A stretch of 64,000 nucleotides of DNA from Bradyrhizobium sp. 149 (GCF_023073915.1 NZ_JADPKK010000023.1:248001-312000), one strand, 5' to 3'; counted from the first letter of the stretch, positions 52,402 through 62,443 are shown. A program made the numbers and translations. Notes: a model not told the origin generated them from the letters alone.

Positions 52402-54263
52402 CAGACCACCGGATGCGCGTCGCCGGTCTGAACGTTGATGAAACCGAGCGGCGCCTGCTCGCAGGGCGCAACCAGCACCCAGCTCCAGGGCGCGCAGGTC
52501 AGCGTCGCGAACATCAGCCGTTCCGGAAATCCGGGATACCAGCGCGGCCGGAAGGTCGGTTCATACATCCAGTCCACCTTGCGGCCCTCCGCATAGAGCG
52601 CCTGCATTTCGGCATCGAGCGCCTGCGCCGAACGACAGCTCATCAATCCGCCAACCTCGAACTGCACGGTGGCGACGAGCTCGCCTTCGCGCACCAGCGC
52701 CCATCCGCCCTGACGCTCGACCAGTGCGTTGACGGCCTTGGCCATCGCGGCGTCGGACGAGCCGACCACCCAGATGTTGTGCTTGTCGTGCGCGACCGAG
52801 CAGGCGACCGCAGTGTCCGGCGTGCGCGGCCCGCAGCCCCGCCAGAACATTTTTGCAACCCGGCCGTCGCCGGAGAAGCGATCGACGATGGCAAACTTGG
52901 TGATGGCCTGGCTCTCATCGCGCTGCACGGCGCCGTCACGGACCGGCAATTCGAGGGTGTAGAACTCCGGATGCCAATGGAACGGGCGGATCACGGCGGC
53001 TTTCATCGTGGTGCGGCCGGGTTCGGCCAGCAGCTCGAAGTCCTTCGGCTGGATCTTGCGCTTGATATTCACCGTCCTGATCGCCCAATCGGGCCAGGAG
53101 ATTTCGGGGACCGTCCCCAGGTAACGTTCGCCTTCGGACACCTGCGCGCCGTCGGCCCAAACCTCGGCGATGGTCAGCTTGGCGACGTCCGAGAGCAGCA
53201 CGACATCGCCAAAACGTCCCGGAGCGAGGCTGCCGACGAACGGCGTGATGCGCATGTGCCGCGCTGGATTGATGGTCAGACATTGAATCGCGACTTCCGG
53301 CGCGAGGCCGGCTTCGATCGCGACCCGCGCGTTGTGATCGCTGGCGCCGAGCTCGAGCGTATGGCTGGCGCTGCGGTCGTCGGTGGTGAAAGCGATCTGC
53401 GACCAATCCTGCAAGCCCTTGGCGAGCAGCCAAGCGACGATCTCGGGCATGGCGTAGACACGCAACTCGATGAAGAGGCCACGCGTCAGCTTGTCCCAAG
53501 TCTCCTCCGGCGTCTGCACTTCATGGTCGGAGGCGAGCCCGGCCGCGGCAAAGGCGTTGATGGATGGCAAGTCCCGCAGGCCGGAGGCATGGCCTTCGAC
53601 GACGCCGCGAGCCGCGAACGTGGCCTCGATCATGCCCCAGAGCCGCTTGTAGGACGGATTGTCAGGATTCCAGACCGCCGGCCAGTCCATGACTTCGTCG
53701 AGACCGGTGACCATGAGGCTCTCGCTCATGAAGCGCGCCTGCTCGTCGTGACCGTACCAACCGCCGCCCCACTCATAGGCCGTGGGTGGCACCGCCGATC
53801 CGGGTTGCGGAAAGATTTTCAGCGGCGATCCGCGACGGCGCGCCTCGAACCAAAATTCAAGATTGCGTGCGCCGTTGACATTGGAGAATTCGTGGCTCGC
53901 CTCGCACGTCCAGGTATTGCCATGCGGAAGCACCAACGCGGCCTCCCATTCCGGCGTCAGATGCGAGCTTTCGATATGCTTGTGCACTTCGCCGAAGCCG
54001 GGAACGGCTGCAAGGTCCGGGCGATGCACGCGTTCGCGGACCTCGCCCAGATAACTCCCGGTCGGCCCGACCCACGCGATCCGACGGCCCTTGAACACGA
54101 TCTCCTGATCTTCACTCCAGGTGCGACTGTGCACGTCAAGCACCCGGCCGACCCGCAAGCTCCGGTCGGCCGGGCGGCGGCCGAGCGCCGTCAGCACTAG
54201 GTCCTGACGGATGCGAACTTCGTCGGGCGCGTTGATCAGGAGATCGTCGGGTATCGCGTTCAT
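52398..54263 (-). CDS. Adenine deaminase family amidohydrolase
   Basis: The 621-residue enzyme has an N-terminal beta strip and an amidohydrolase barrel with VPGFGEVHKHIESSHLTPE; the metal-binding HxH is His94 and His96. Further ligand regions are VEGHASGLRD and the downstream DHEVQ; the C-terminal domain with HDKHNIWVVGSSDAAMAKA is typical of Ade. It hydrolyses adenine to hypoxanthine and ammonia. The VHKH form and longer length mark a subfamily apart from E. coli Ade, so substrate is probable rather than certain. It is co-transcribed with the purine permease and sits next to a TetR gene. Confidence 0.82.
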   Translation of the reverse strand: MNAIPDDLLINAPDEVRIRQDLVLTALGRRPADRSLRVGRVLDVHSRTWSEDQEIVFKGRRIAWVGPTGSYLGEVRERVHRPDLAAVPGFGEVHKHIESSHLTPEWEAALVLPHGNTWTCEASHEFSNVNGARNLEFWFEARRRGSPLKIFPQPGSAVPPTAYEWGGGWYGHDEQARFMSESLMVTGLDEVMDWPAVWNPDNPSYKRLWGMIEATFAARGVVEGHASGLRDLPSINAFAAAGLASDHEVQTPEETWDKLTRGLFIELRVYAMPEIVAWLLAKGLQDWSQIAFTTDDRSASHTLELGASDHNARVAIEAGLAPEVAIQCLTINPARHMRITPFVGSLAPGRFGDVVLLSDVAKLTIAEVWADGAQVSEGERYLGTVPEISWPDWAIRTVNIKRKIQPKDFELLAEPGRTTMKAAVIRPFHWHPEFYTLELPVRDGAVQRDESQAITKFAIVDRFSGDGRVAKMFWRGCGPRTPDTAVACSVAHDKHNIWVVGSSDAAMAKAVNALVERQGGWALVREGELVATVQFEVGGLMSCRSAQALDAEMQALYAEGRKVDWMYEPTFRPRWYPGFPERLMFATLTCAPWSWVLVAPCEQAPLGFINVQTGDAHPVVW

Positions 54264-54272
54264 GGCCTTGCC

Positions 54273-54938
54273 TCACACTGCGCCGGTAGTCTCGCGGGCC
54301 GTGGTTCGCTTTCGCGGCGATTTGCCGGCGTTGCTGCGTCCCGCGGCAGCATCGCGCCGCCGGAGATCCTTCAAAAGGGTCGTAAGCGCCCACTCGATCG
54401 CGTCGGCAATCTCGGCGCTGGACATGCCAAAATCCTCACGCATCGCATTCCAGGCCAGCACATTGTTGAGATAAGATGCGAGGGCCTCCGCCTGGCGGAC
54501 CTCCTTCGCGGGGAGATGCCGCACCAGCGGCGCCATCGCCTTGTGATGCTGGTCGATCAGGTGCCGTCGGAAGCCGGCGCGCACCCGGCGGCCCGCTCGC
54601 GTCATCGCAATGGCGCGCGCCAGATGCGGATGGCGATCGAACCGCTTGCACAGCTTGCGGAAGATATCGGGTAGCTCGTCGGGTGACGTGAAGGGAATAT
54701 AGCCGAAGACATTGTCTTCGATCCATTCACCGGCCGCCGCAAACAGCTCCGCGCGAGTCTTGAAGTGCCGATAGATGGTTCGCTCAGCCACCTTCGCGCG
54801 CTTCGCCACGGCGGCCATGGAGATGTCGTCAGCCGCATCATCCTCCAACGTCTCGACAAAAGCCGCGACGATGCGCTGCCGCGTCATCTCGGCATATTCG
54901 TCGCGAAGGCTGGCGATATGTCTCTTCGCTGTACTCAT
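54273..54938 (-). CDS. TetR-family transcriptional regulator
   Basis: The protein has 221 residues from ATG 54938. The N-terminal helix-turn-helix is MTRQRIVAAFVETLEDD, then DISMAAVAKRAKVAERTIYRH; the ligand domain follows, ending in a basic Arg/Lys tail. It is 9 bp upstream of the adenine deaminase start on the same strand, so it heads the operon TetR-deaminase-permease and probably controls it and the divergent formamidase gene. A perfect 6-bp inverted repeat overlaps its start codon. Confidence 0.85.
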   Translation of the reverse strand: MSTAKRHIASLRDEYAEMTRQRIVAAFVETLEDDAADDISMAAVAKRAKVAERTIYRHFKTRAELFAAAGEWIEDNVFGYIPFTSPDELPDIFRKLCKRFDRHPHLARAIAMTRAGRRVRAGFRRHLIDQHHKAMAPLVRHLPAKEVRQAEALASYLNNVLAWNAMREDFGMSSAEIADAIEWALTTLLKDLRRRDAAAGRSNAGKSPRKRTTARETTGAV

Positions 54939-54954
54939 GTCATAAGTCTGACAT
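54937..54954. promoter_or_regulatory. Inverted repeat, candidate TetR operator
   Basis: ATGTCA (54937-54942), six bases, TGACAT (54949-54954): perfect arms. The position at the TetR start codon and upstream of the divergent formamidase gene fits autoregulation. Confidence 0.5.
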
Positions 54955-55160
54955 CGAGCGGATTGGAGGCGCAAGCCGAGAGTTGAGGCACGGGGCGCCG
55001 CAAGAATGGGCGTCATCCGCCTCTCTGGACGCCCACAGTCCGCGCGCGACCGACTTTCGCCCGTCGCCTGAAAATTGGACTTTTGCGCGCCGCCAAAATC
55101 GGATTTGCTCTGCTGAGAACTGCGCGCAACGGCGCCGCGCGGACGGCAAGGGAGCTGATC

Positions 55161-56174
55161 ATGAACGGGCTTGGCGGGCTGAATAAATCTCCCAAGGGCG
55201 TGGTTATCGGGCTCGTGCAGTTGCAACTGCCTAACGTCGTGACTCGGGCGGGCCTGACCAGGCAGACCGAACGCATCGTCTGGATGGTCGGCAAGGCGCG
55301 CCGCAATCTCTCAACCATGGATCTGGTGGTCTTCCCCGAATATTCCCTGCACGGCCTCTCGATGGACACCAATCCCGAGATCATGTGCCGGCCCGACGGG
55401 CCTGAGGTCGCGGCTTTCAAGAAGGCCTGCATCGACAACAAGATCTGGGGCTGCTTCTCCATCATGGAGTTCAACCCGCACGGCAACCCCTACAATTCCG
55501 GCCTGATCATCGACGACCACGGCGAGATCAAGCTTTATTACCGCAAGCTCCATCCCTGGATTCCGGTCGAGCCGTGGGAGCCGGGCGACCTCGGCATCCC
55601 CGTGATCGAAGGCCCGAACGGCGCAAAAATCGCGCTGATTATCTGCCATGACGGCATGTTTCCGGAGATGGCGCGCGAATGTGCCTACAAGGGCGCGGAG
55701 ATCATGATCCGCACCGCCGGCTACACTGCACCGATTCGCGACGCATGGCGCTTCACCAACCAGGCCAACTCGTTCCACAACCTAATGGTCACGGCGAACG
55801 TCTGCATGTGCGGCTCCGACGGCTCGTTCGATTCCATGGGCGAAGGCATGATCGTGAATTTCGACGGCAGCGTGCTTGCGCATGGCACCACAGGCCGTGC
55901 CGACGAGATCATCACTGCCGAGGTACGGCCCGACCTCGTGCGCGAGGCCCGCATCAATTGGGGGGTCGAGAACAACATCTACCAGCTCTGGCACCGCGGC
56001 TATGTCGCGGTGAAGGGCGGCGCGATGGACTGCCCCTACACCTTCATGCAGGACATGGTCGCGGGCACCTACCGGCTCCCATGGGAAGACCAGGTCAAGG
56101 TCACCGACGGCACCTCCTGCGGCTTCCCGGCGCCGACCCGGATGTTCGGCAGGACAGCGAACGCGGCCGAATAG
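55161..56174 (+). CDS. amiF: Formamidase
   Basis: This is a 337-residue nitrilase-superfamily enzyme with the Glu-Lys-Cys catalytic triad at Glu60 (VVFPEYS), Lys129 (YYRKLHPW) and Cys162 (IICHDGMFPE). The sequence follows AmiF (formamidase, formamide to formate and ammonia) almost word for word as I remember it, including LHGLSMDTNPEIMCRPDGPE and GSDGSFDSMGEGMI. The start at 55161 has AAGGGAG upstream; longer readings are not supported. It is divergent from TetR and adjacent to a dicarboxylate carrier. Its role in nitrogen release fits the purine-degradation genes around it. Confidence 0.9.
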   Translation: MNGLGGLNKSPKGVVIGLVQLQLPNVVTRAGLTRQTERIVWMVGKARRNLSTMDLVVFPEYSLHGLSMDTNPEIMCRPDGPEVAAFKKACIDNKIWGCFSIMEFNPHGNPYNSGLIIDDHGEIKLYYRKLHPWIPVEPWEPGDLGIPVIEGPNGAKIALIICHDGMFPEMARECAYKGAEIMIRTAGYTAPIRDAWRFTNQANSFHNLMVTANVCMCGSDGSFDSMGEGMIVNFDGSVLAHGTTGRADEIITAEVRPDLVREARINWGVENNIYQLWHRGYVAVKGGAMDCPYTFMQDMVAGTYRLPWEDQVKVTDGTSCGFPAPTRMFGRTANAAE

Positions 56175-56260
56175 GCGATTTTCAGCGAAAACCGCGACAA
56201 TCTGGCACGCTAGTTGCTCCTTTCGACGATCGAGACGTCGTCAAAACGGGGGAGTCACCC

Positions 56261-57580
56261 ATGTCAACCATTGCCGCGGCCCCGGCCGCCGAGCCAAAAC
56301 CGCTCTATACATCGCTGTTCGTCCAGGTCCTGGCCGCGCTGATCCTCGGCATCCTCCTCGGCGTGGCCGTGCCGGATTTTGCCATCTCCCTCAAGATCCT
56401 CAGCGACGCCTTCCTGAAGCTGATCTCGATGATCGTGGCCCCCATCGTATTCTGCGTCGTCGTGCACGGCATTGCCAGCGCGGGCGACCTCAAGAAGGTC
56501 GGCCGGGTCGGCGTCAAGGCGCTGGTCTATTTCGAGGTGATGACCACAGTCGCGCTCGTGGTAGGTCTCATCCTGGCCTACACGTTCGGGCCCGGCCATG
56601 GCATGAACATCGATCCCTCGACACTCGATGCCAAGGCGCTCAACACCTACGCCGACAACGCGCACAAGCTGCAGGGCGGCGGTATCGGCTCCTTCCTGCT
56701 CAACGTGATCCCGAGCACCTCGTTCGATGCGCTCTCGCGCAACGACGTGCTCCAGGTCCTCTTCTTCGCCGTGCTGTTCGGCGTCGGCCTGGCGCTGGTC
56801 GGCGGCGAGAAGGGCAAGCTCGTGACCTCCATCATCGATGCCGCCTCCACCGTGCTGTTCCGTGTCATGGGGCTTATCGTGCGCGTTGCTCCACTTGGCG
56901 TGCTCGGCGCGGTCGCCTACACCGTCGGCAAATACGGCGTCGGCTCGCTCAAGCAGCTCGTCTCACTGGTGGCGCTATTCTACGTCTCGGTCGGTATCTT
57001 CGTGCTGGGCGTGCTCGGCGGCGTCATGGCGCTCGCCGGCATCAACATCCTCAAATTTCTCGCCTACCTGCGCGAGGAGCTGACCATCGTGCTCGCGACC
57101 GCCTCCTCCGACGCCGTGCTGCCCCAGATCATGAAAAAGCTGGAGCGGATGGGCGTGAAGGATTCCGTGGTCGGCCTCGTCATCCCGACCGGCTATTCCT
57201 TCAACCTCGACGCCTTCTCGATCTACCTGACGCTTGCGGTCGTCTTCATCGCGCAGGCGACCAACACGCCGCTGTCCTTCGGCGATCTGCTGCTGGTGCT
57301 CGGCGTGTCCCTGATCACCTCGAAGGGCGCGCATGGCGTGCCGGGCTCGGCGATCGTGATCCTGGCGGCGACACTCAACGCGGTGCCGAGCATTCCGGCG
57401 ATCGGCCTCGTGCTGGTGCTGTCGGTCGACTGGTTCATCGGCATGGCCCGCGCGCTCGGCAACCTCACGGGCAATTGCGTTGCGACCGTGGTGGTCGCCG
57501 CATGGGAAGGCGACCTCGACCGCGCCAAGGCGGCCAAGGTGCTCGATGGCGGCGAGCTTGTGGACGTGACGGCGGGGTAG
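56261..57580 (+). CDS. DctA-type dicarboxylate/amino-acid:cation symporter
   Basis: The 439-residue protein is set at ATG 56261, with GGGGGAG upstream. It has the DAACS-family glutamate/aspartate or dicarboxylate symporter fold: eight spans and two re-entrant loops, with LATASSDAVLPQIMKKLERMG (serine-rich HP1), FVIPTGYSFNLDAFSIYLTL-like VIPTGYSFNLD, SKGAHGVPGSAIVILA, and LGNLTGNCVATVVVA. It imports C4-dicarboxylates or amino acids with Na+ or H+. It follows the formamidase by about 90 bp and may form a unit with it. Confidence 0.87.
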   Translation: MSTIAAAPAAEPKPLYTSLFVQVLAALILGILLGVAVPDFAISLKILSDAFLKLISMIVAPIVFCVVVHGIASAGDLKKVGRVGVKALVYFEVMTTVALVVGLILAYTFGPGHGMNIDPSTLDAKALNTYADNAHKLQGGGIGSFLLNVIPSTSFDALSRNDVLQVLFFAVLFGVGLALVGGEKGKLVTSIIDAASTVLFRVMGLIVRVAPLGVLGAVAYTVGKYGVGSLKQLVSLVALFYVSVGIFVLGVLGGVMALAGINILKFLAYLREELTIVLATASSDAVLPQIMKKLERMGVKDSVVGLVIPTGYSFNLDAFSIYLTLAVVFIAQATNTPLSFGDLLLVLGVSLITSKGAHGVPGSAIVILAATLNAVPSIPAIGLVLVLSVDWFIGMARALGNLTGNCVATVVVAAWEGDLDRAKAAKVLDGGELVDVTAG

Positions 57581-57586
57581 CGCCGA

Positions 57587-58338
57587 TCAGTCATTCCACT
57601 GGAGGAGCGGCGTTCCATACGCCCTCCTCCTGACGGACAGGAAACGCGGAAACCAGGAGTGGGCCACGGCGCCCTTGTAGGCCCAGGTGCGGTATTTCAG
57701 GTCCTGCTCCGAGATCAATTCCTGATAGCCGCCGTGGACTTCGGTTGCAGTGCGGATGTCCGTCAATATTCCTTGCGCACAGGCGCGATAGGTATCGCTC
57801 CCCGAGAAGTCATCATAGTCCAGCGTGCGATCTGCGAACTCGACGTTGAAGGTCGGCCAGGAGGAACGTCCCTGGTAGGCGGGAGCCGCGATCTTGTGGA
57901 TTATCTTGTTCCGCGGATTATCCGTGGACACCAGGAAGTGGAACGTGCCGGGAATGCGAAAGCGTGGCTCCGCAATGATCAGATCCGCCGTGGCCGCGAA
58001 CAGAGCGCGCTCGCTTTCCTGGTTCAGATTCCAGAAGCCGCGATGCACGCTGACGAAATCCAGCGCGACCGAGGACACCGGCGACCCCGTGGGGCCATCC
58101 AGGGAATGCTGATATAGCCGGCCTTGCCGAACAGGCGGAGCAGGTCCCTCTTGTACTGCGCCAGGTCGCGTCCGAGCAGCCGCTTCAGCTCGTTCTCGTC
58201 GACGATACCGAGCTGCACGCCCCAGGCGAACGTCCTGTAGACGCAGGCATTGGTGACGAAACGCCTGCGCTCGGCGCGCGTGTCTGTTGCCGCGGAGCGA
58301 CGGACGCTGGCGTCGCACAGCAAATACGCCGTCATCAT
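57587..58338 (-). pseudogene. Unrecognised gene with frameshift
   Basis: The first part from ATG 58338 (MMTAYLLCDASVRRS, LGIVDENELKRLLGRDLAQY, LLRLFGKAGYISIPW) ends in one frame at about 58095. The C-terminal part continues in a second frame (SPVSSVALDFVSVHRGFWNL, IPGTFHFLVSTDNPRNKI) to 57587. One missing base in a G-run near 58090 would explain it. The joined protein would have about 250 residues, soluble. I do not recognise the family. It is convergent with the dicarboxylate carrier gene. Confidence 0.55.
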
Positions 58339-58554
58339 TGAAAGGTTCGAGCTCGCTTGCGAGCTGGAGGATGGCGCGCTTCAGGTCACCGCAATATTCG
58401 GCCAGCAGCAGGCGGCCGGCATGCGCGCATGGGATGGAAAAGAGATGTCGCTGTTCATAGGCGCCGTCTGATGGTGTCTCGTGGTCCGGAGCGAGGCCGC
58501 CACCGTCTTGACCTGCCTGATTCGTGTCTCTATCCCATGACTTGCGAGACCGAC

Positions 58555-59814
58555 TTACCCTTCGCGCGGCCGAAAATTCTCGATCAGCCGCAACAATACC
58601 CGCGCGCCGGCGTCGGCATCGGCGAGTTCGACATGCTCGTCCGGGTGATGGCTGATGCCGCCGCGGCAACGGACGAAGATCATGCCGACATCGGCAATGT
58701 CGATCATGGCCATACCGTCATGCCCCGCCCCGCTTGGCAGCTCGAACACGGAAAAGCCCTCCGCTCCGATCGCCTGCGCGATCTGCTCCTTGAGCCAGGG
58801 CGCGCAAGGCGCGGTGCGGTTCTCGTGGGTAACGTCGAGCTGAAGCGTCAGTTGGCGGCGCTTTGCGATGGCTTCGATCTGCCTGACGACATCGGCGACC
58901 GCGCGCTTGCGGTGCATGTCCGTCGGCGCGCGCATGTCGATGGTGAAGGACACCTCGCCCGGAATGACGTTGGTCGCGCCGGGCCTCGCCTGGATGTAGC
59001 CGACGGTGCCGACCAGCCCACCCTCATCGGTGCGGCAAAACTGCTCAATCGCGCCGATGCATTCGGCCGCGCCCACCAACGCATCGCGCCGAAGCTCCAT
59101 CGGCACGGTGCCCGCGTGCCCCGCCATGCCGGTCAGCCGCGCGGCAAGCCGTGTCGCACCCGCAATCGCGGTGACCACGCCGACGGGCAGGTTTTGCGCT
59201 TCCAGCACCGGCCCTTGCTCGATGTGCAGCTCGATATAGGCGAGCAGTTCGCGCCGGGCCCGCGCGGCCGCGCCGATATGATCGGCGTCGAGCCCGAATT
59301 GCACGAGCGCATCGCGCATGGACACGCCATCGCGGTCGCGTGTGTTCAGGACCCTCTCGTCAAAGGTACCGGCCACCGCGCGGCTGCCGAGCAAGGTCGA
59401 GGCGAAGCGCACGCCCTCCTCATCCGCAAAGCCGACGATTTCGATCGCGAACGGCAGGCGCTTGCCGCGGCGGTTGAGATCGGCGACGCAGGCGATCGCC
59501 GTGATCACGCCCAGCGGCCCGTCCCATTTGCCGGCATCGCGCACGGTGTCGTAGTGCGAGCCAAGCATCAGGCAAGGCGCGCCCGGCCGCTCGCCTTCGT
59601 AGCGCCCGCAGACATTGCCGATCGCGTCGAGATGCGCACTCATGCCGGCATCACGCATCCAGCTCAGGATGAGGTCCGCGGCCTTACGCAGCTCGCCGGT
59701 CAGATAGATGCGGGTGAGCTTGTCGCCTTCTTCCGAGATCGCCCCGAGTTCGTTGATCCATCGCACGATCTCTTCGCCGAGCGGTACATTCTGAACGGCG
59801 CTACGAGCAGCCAT
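58555..59814 (-). CDS. Allantoate amidohydrolase / N-carbamoyl amino-acid hydrolase family (M20)
   Basis: The enzyme has 419 residues from ATG 59814; the in-frame extension to 59952 is not family-like. Metal-site motifs of the M20/AllC family are LGSHYDTVRDAGKWDGPLG, IEIVGFADEEGVRF, GSRAVAG, LHIEQGPVLE and a late SGAGHDG. AllC-type enzymes remove ammonia from allantoate, and relatives hydrolyse N-carbamoyl amino acids. The purine genes upstream and the nucleoside-type importer and biuret-hydrolase-like gene on the right support a nitrogen-degradation role. The exact substrate is not certain. Confidence 0.8.
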   Translation of the reverse strand: MAARSAVQNVPLGEEIVRWINELGAISEEGDKLTRIYLTGELRKAADLILSWMRDAGMSAHLDAIGNVCGRYEGERPGAPCLMLGSHYDTVRDAGKWDGPLGVITAIACVADLNRRGKRLPFAIEIVGFADEEGVRFASTLLGSRAVAGTFDERVLNTRDRDGVSMRDALVQFGLDADHIGAAARARRELLAYIELHIEQGPVLEAQNLPVGVVTAIAGATRLAARLTGMAGHAGTVPMELRRDALVGAAECIGAIEQFCRTDEGGLVGTVGYIQARPGATNVIPGEVSFTIDMRAPTDMHRKRAVADVVRQIEAIAKRRQLTLQLDVTHENRTAPCAPWLKEQIAQAIGAEGFSVFELPSGAGHDGMAMIDIADVGMIFVRCRGGISHHPDEHVELADADAGARVLLRLIENFRPREG

Positions 59815-60220
59815 CTCTGCGAGCTTTCCATCTCTTGGGACCGCGGCAGCGGCGGTCCTAGCGGGCAATCGATACAAGTTCGGTGCCAGCGAAAATCGCG
59901 CTGCCGACGCCGTCCCAATCAGCGCGTGGTTAGCATGAATGCGGGCCGCCAACAGACCGCCTAGTCCTCGTCATGCACACGCCCAAGCCGGTTAAGATTG
60001 CTCAACTCCATTGCATACAATCACAAAATACTGCCTAGAATTTCATCTGCCGATTTCCTGATCAAGTTCGGGGCGTGATGAATATTTCTTCCCTTTCAAT
60101 ACGTTAGGCGGAATTTCTGTCGCGGCGACCTCTGGCACGAAGCTTGCGACAATCTATCCGGGCTCCGCCAGACCGGCGAAGCGCGAGATGAGGCGGTGCA
60201 TCCGCCAAGGGGAGCAAGCA
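59815..60220. other. Intergenic region upstream of the BMP importer
   Basis: About 400 bp divergent spacer holding the promoters of the amidohydrolase and the importer operon. It is AT-rich between 59990 and 60110. I see no clear operator palindrome or RNA gene. Confidence 0.45.
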
Positions 60221-61333
60221 ATGGAATTTGGCAGGATCTCACGACGTCATTTGTTGCAGGGCGGTGCGGCCCTCACCCTCGGCGCGGCGGCCGGCGCCCG
60301 CCCGTCCTTTGCCGCCGAGACAACCATCGGCTTCATCTATGTCGGCTCACGCGACGACTACGGCTACAACCAGGCGCATGCGCAGGGCGCGGCCGCGCTG
60401 AAGAAGATTCCCGGCCTCAAAGTCGTGGAAGAAGAGAAAGTGCCGGAGACCGACGCAGTCGAGAAGACCATCGAGTCCATGATTAATCTCGACGGTGCCA
60501 CCCTGCTCTTCCCGACCTCGTTCGGTTACTACAATCCGCACATGGTCAAGATGGCCAACAAGTTCCCGAAGCTCCATTTCGAGCACTGCGGAGGCCTCTG
60601 GAGCGACAAGGATCCGAAAAACGCCGGCAGCTATTTCGGCTATATCGACGAGGCGCAATACATCTCCGGCATCGTCGCCGGCTACACCTCCAAGAGCGGC
60701 AAGCTCGGCTTCGTCGCGGCGAAACCGATCCCGCAGGTGCTGCGCAACATCAACGCATTCGCGCTCGGTGCCAGGCTTGCCAATCCCAAGGCCACCACGC
60801 AGGTCATCTTCACCGGTGACTGGTCGATGCCGGTCAAGGAAGCCGAGGCCACCAACAGCCTGATCGACCAGGGCGTCGACGTGCTGACCTGCCACGTCGA
60901 CGGTCCGAAGACCATGGTCGAGAACGCCGCGCGCCGGGGCGCCATGGTGTGCGGTTATCACGTCAACCAGTCGCCGCTCGCGCCGAAGGCGTATCTCACG
61001 GGAGCCGAGTGGAACTGGGAAGCGCTCTACCCCAAGTTCGTCAAGATGATCGCCGCCGGCGAGAGCATCCCGAACTTCTATCGCGGCGGCCTCAAGGAAG
61101 AGATCGTGAAGACCTCGCCCTATGGCGAAGCGGTTTCCGCCGAGGCGCGCAAGCGCGCCGATGACGTCAAGGCCAAGTTCTTGTCCGCTGACGGCTATGC
61201 CATTTTCAAGGGAGGCCTGGTCGACAACAAGGGCAAGACGGTGATCGCGGCCGGCACCGATCGCGGCCAAAAGGATCCCGAGCTCGAGAAGATGGACTAC
61301 CTCGTGGAGGGCGTGGTCGGGGCGACTTCGTGA
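60221..61333 (+). CDS. BMP-family ABC transporter substrate-binding protein
   Basis: The protein has 370 residues from ATG 60221, with GGGGAG upstream. The leader contains a twin-arginine-like ISRRHLLQGGAALTLGAAAG, so Tat export is likely. The mature protein follows the BMP/PnrA family of nucleoside-binding proteins: GFIYVGSRDDYGYNQAHAQG, LLFPTSFGYYNPHMVKMANK and LGFVAAKPIPQVLRNINAFALG (broken only for length). It binds nucleosides, purines or related bases in the periplasm. It starts a tight operon with two permease genes; the ATPase is not in this stretch and may follow the window. Confidence 0.85.
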   Translation: MEFGRISRRHLLQGGAALTLGAAAGARPSFAAETTIGFIYVGSRDDYGYNQAHAQGAAALKKIPGLKVVEEEKVPETDAVEKTIESMINLDGATLLFPTSFGYYNPHMVKMANKFPKLHFEHCGGLWSDKDPKNAGSYFGYIDEAQYISGIVAGYTSKSGKLGFVAAKPIPQVLRNINAFALGARLANPKATTQVIFTGDWSMPVKEAEATNSLIDQGVDVLTCHVDGPKTMVENAARRGAMVCGYHVNQSPLAPKAYLTGAEWNWEALYPKFVKMIAAGESIPNFYRGGLKEEIVKTSPYGEAVSAEARKRADDVKAKFLSADGYAIFKGGLVDNKGKTVIAAGTDRGQKDPELEKMDYLVEGVVGATS

Positions 61334-62442
61334 CGACGGAAGCTGCGGATCCTGTTGAAGCGGTCGGGACAATTGCCCCGGCCGCCGATTCCGGATTCCT
61401 CCAACGTCACGGCGGAACGATCGAATATGTCCTGATCCCGGGCGCGGCGCTGGCCGGCGCGCTTGGGGTCTTCGGCATCTTCGTCGCAATGTTCGGCAAG
61501 AACCCGCTCGACCTCTATTTCTACATGTACTACGGCGCGTTCGGCACCTGGTTCTCGTGGCAGAACACGCTGACGCGCGCGGCGCCGCTGGTCCTCACAG
61601 CACTCTGCACGGCGCTGCCCGCGCAGCTCGGCATGGTCATCATCGGCGGCGAAGGCGCACTCCTGATCGGCGCGCTATCGGCAACCAGCGCAGCACTGGT
61701 GCTTCAGGGCTTGCCGCCATTCATCGTGCAGATTGCCATGGTCATCGCCGGCGTGATCGGCGGCGGCCTATGGGTCATGCTTTCGGGCGCGCTGCGGCAA
61801 TATCGCGGTGTCAACGAGACGATCTCGAGCCTGCTGCTCGTCTACATCGCACTCGCGGTTCTCAACCATCTCGTCGAAGGCGTGATGCGCGACCCCGCCA
61901 GCCTCAACAAGCCATCCACGCGCGAGATCGGCGCGGCCAACATGATCGGATCGATTCCCGGCACCGACGTGCATTGGGGCCTCGTGTTCGGCCTGATCGC
62001 CGCGATCGCCGCCTACATCCTGATCTATCACACCGTGTTCGGCTTCGCCGCGCGCGTTGCCGGCGGCAACATCCGCGCCGCGAAGATCGTCGGCCTCAAT
62101 GTCAGCAAGCTGATCCTGACCATCTGCTTTCTCGCCGGCGGCGCCGCGGGGCTCGCCGGCATGGTCGAGGTCGCCGCGGTGCAGGGGCGCACCAATGCCA
62201 ACCTCGCCGCGGGCTACGGCTTCACCGGCATTCTCGTCGCCTTCCTGGCGCGGCAAAATCCGCTCGCCATTATCCCCGTTGCGATCCTGCTCGGTGGCAT
62301 CAGTGCCAGCGGCGGGCTGTTGCAGCGCCGCCTCGGATTGCCGGATGCATCGGTACTGGTGCTGCAAGGCATCATCTTCGTCTTCGTGCTGGCGAGCGAT
62401 GTGCTCTACGGCCGCATCGGGTTTTTGAAGGGAAGGTCCTGA
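61330..62442 (+). CDS. ABC transporter permease, nucleoside/BMP type (first)
   Basis: The 370-residue integral membrane protein of the branched-chain/nucleoside permease family (YufP/NupB-like) starts at GTG overlapping the binding-protein stop by 3 bp. About eight hydrophobic segments are seen. Its cytoplasmic-loop features GGEGALLIGALSA and GGNIRAAKIVGLNVSKL are typical of the family. With the second permease it forms a heterodimeric importer channel. Confidence 0.85.
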   Translation: MTTEAADPVEAVGTIAPAADSGFLQRHGGTIEYVLIPGAALAGALGVFGIFVAMFGKNPLDLYFYMYYGAFGTWFSWQNTLTRAAPLVLTALCTALPAQLGMVIIGGEGALLIGALSATSAALVLQGLPPFIVQIAMVIAGVIGGGLWVMLSGALRQYRGVNETISSLLLVYIALAVLNHLVEGVMRDPASLNKPSTREIGAANMIGSIPGTDVHWGLVFGLIAAIAAYILIYHTVFGFAARVAGGNIRAAKIVGLNVSKLILTICFLAGGAAGLAGMVEVAAVQGRTNANLAAGYGFTGILVAFLARQNPLAIIPVAILLGGISASGGLLQRRLGLPDASVLVLQGIIFVFVLASDVLYGRIGFLKGRS

Positions 62443-62443
62443 G

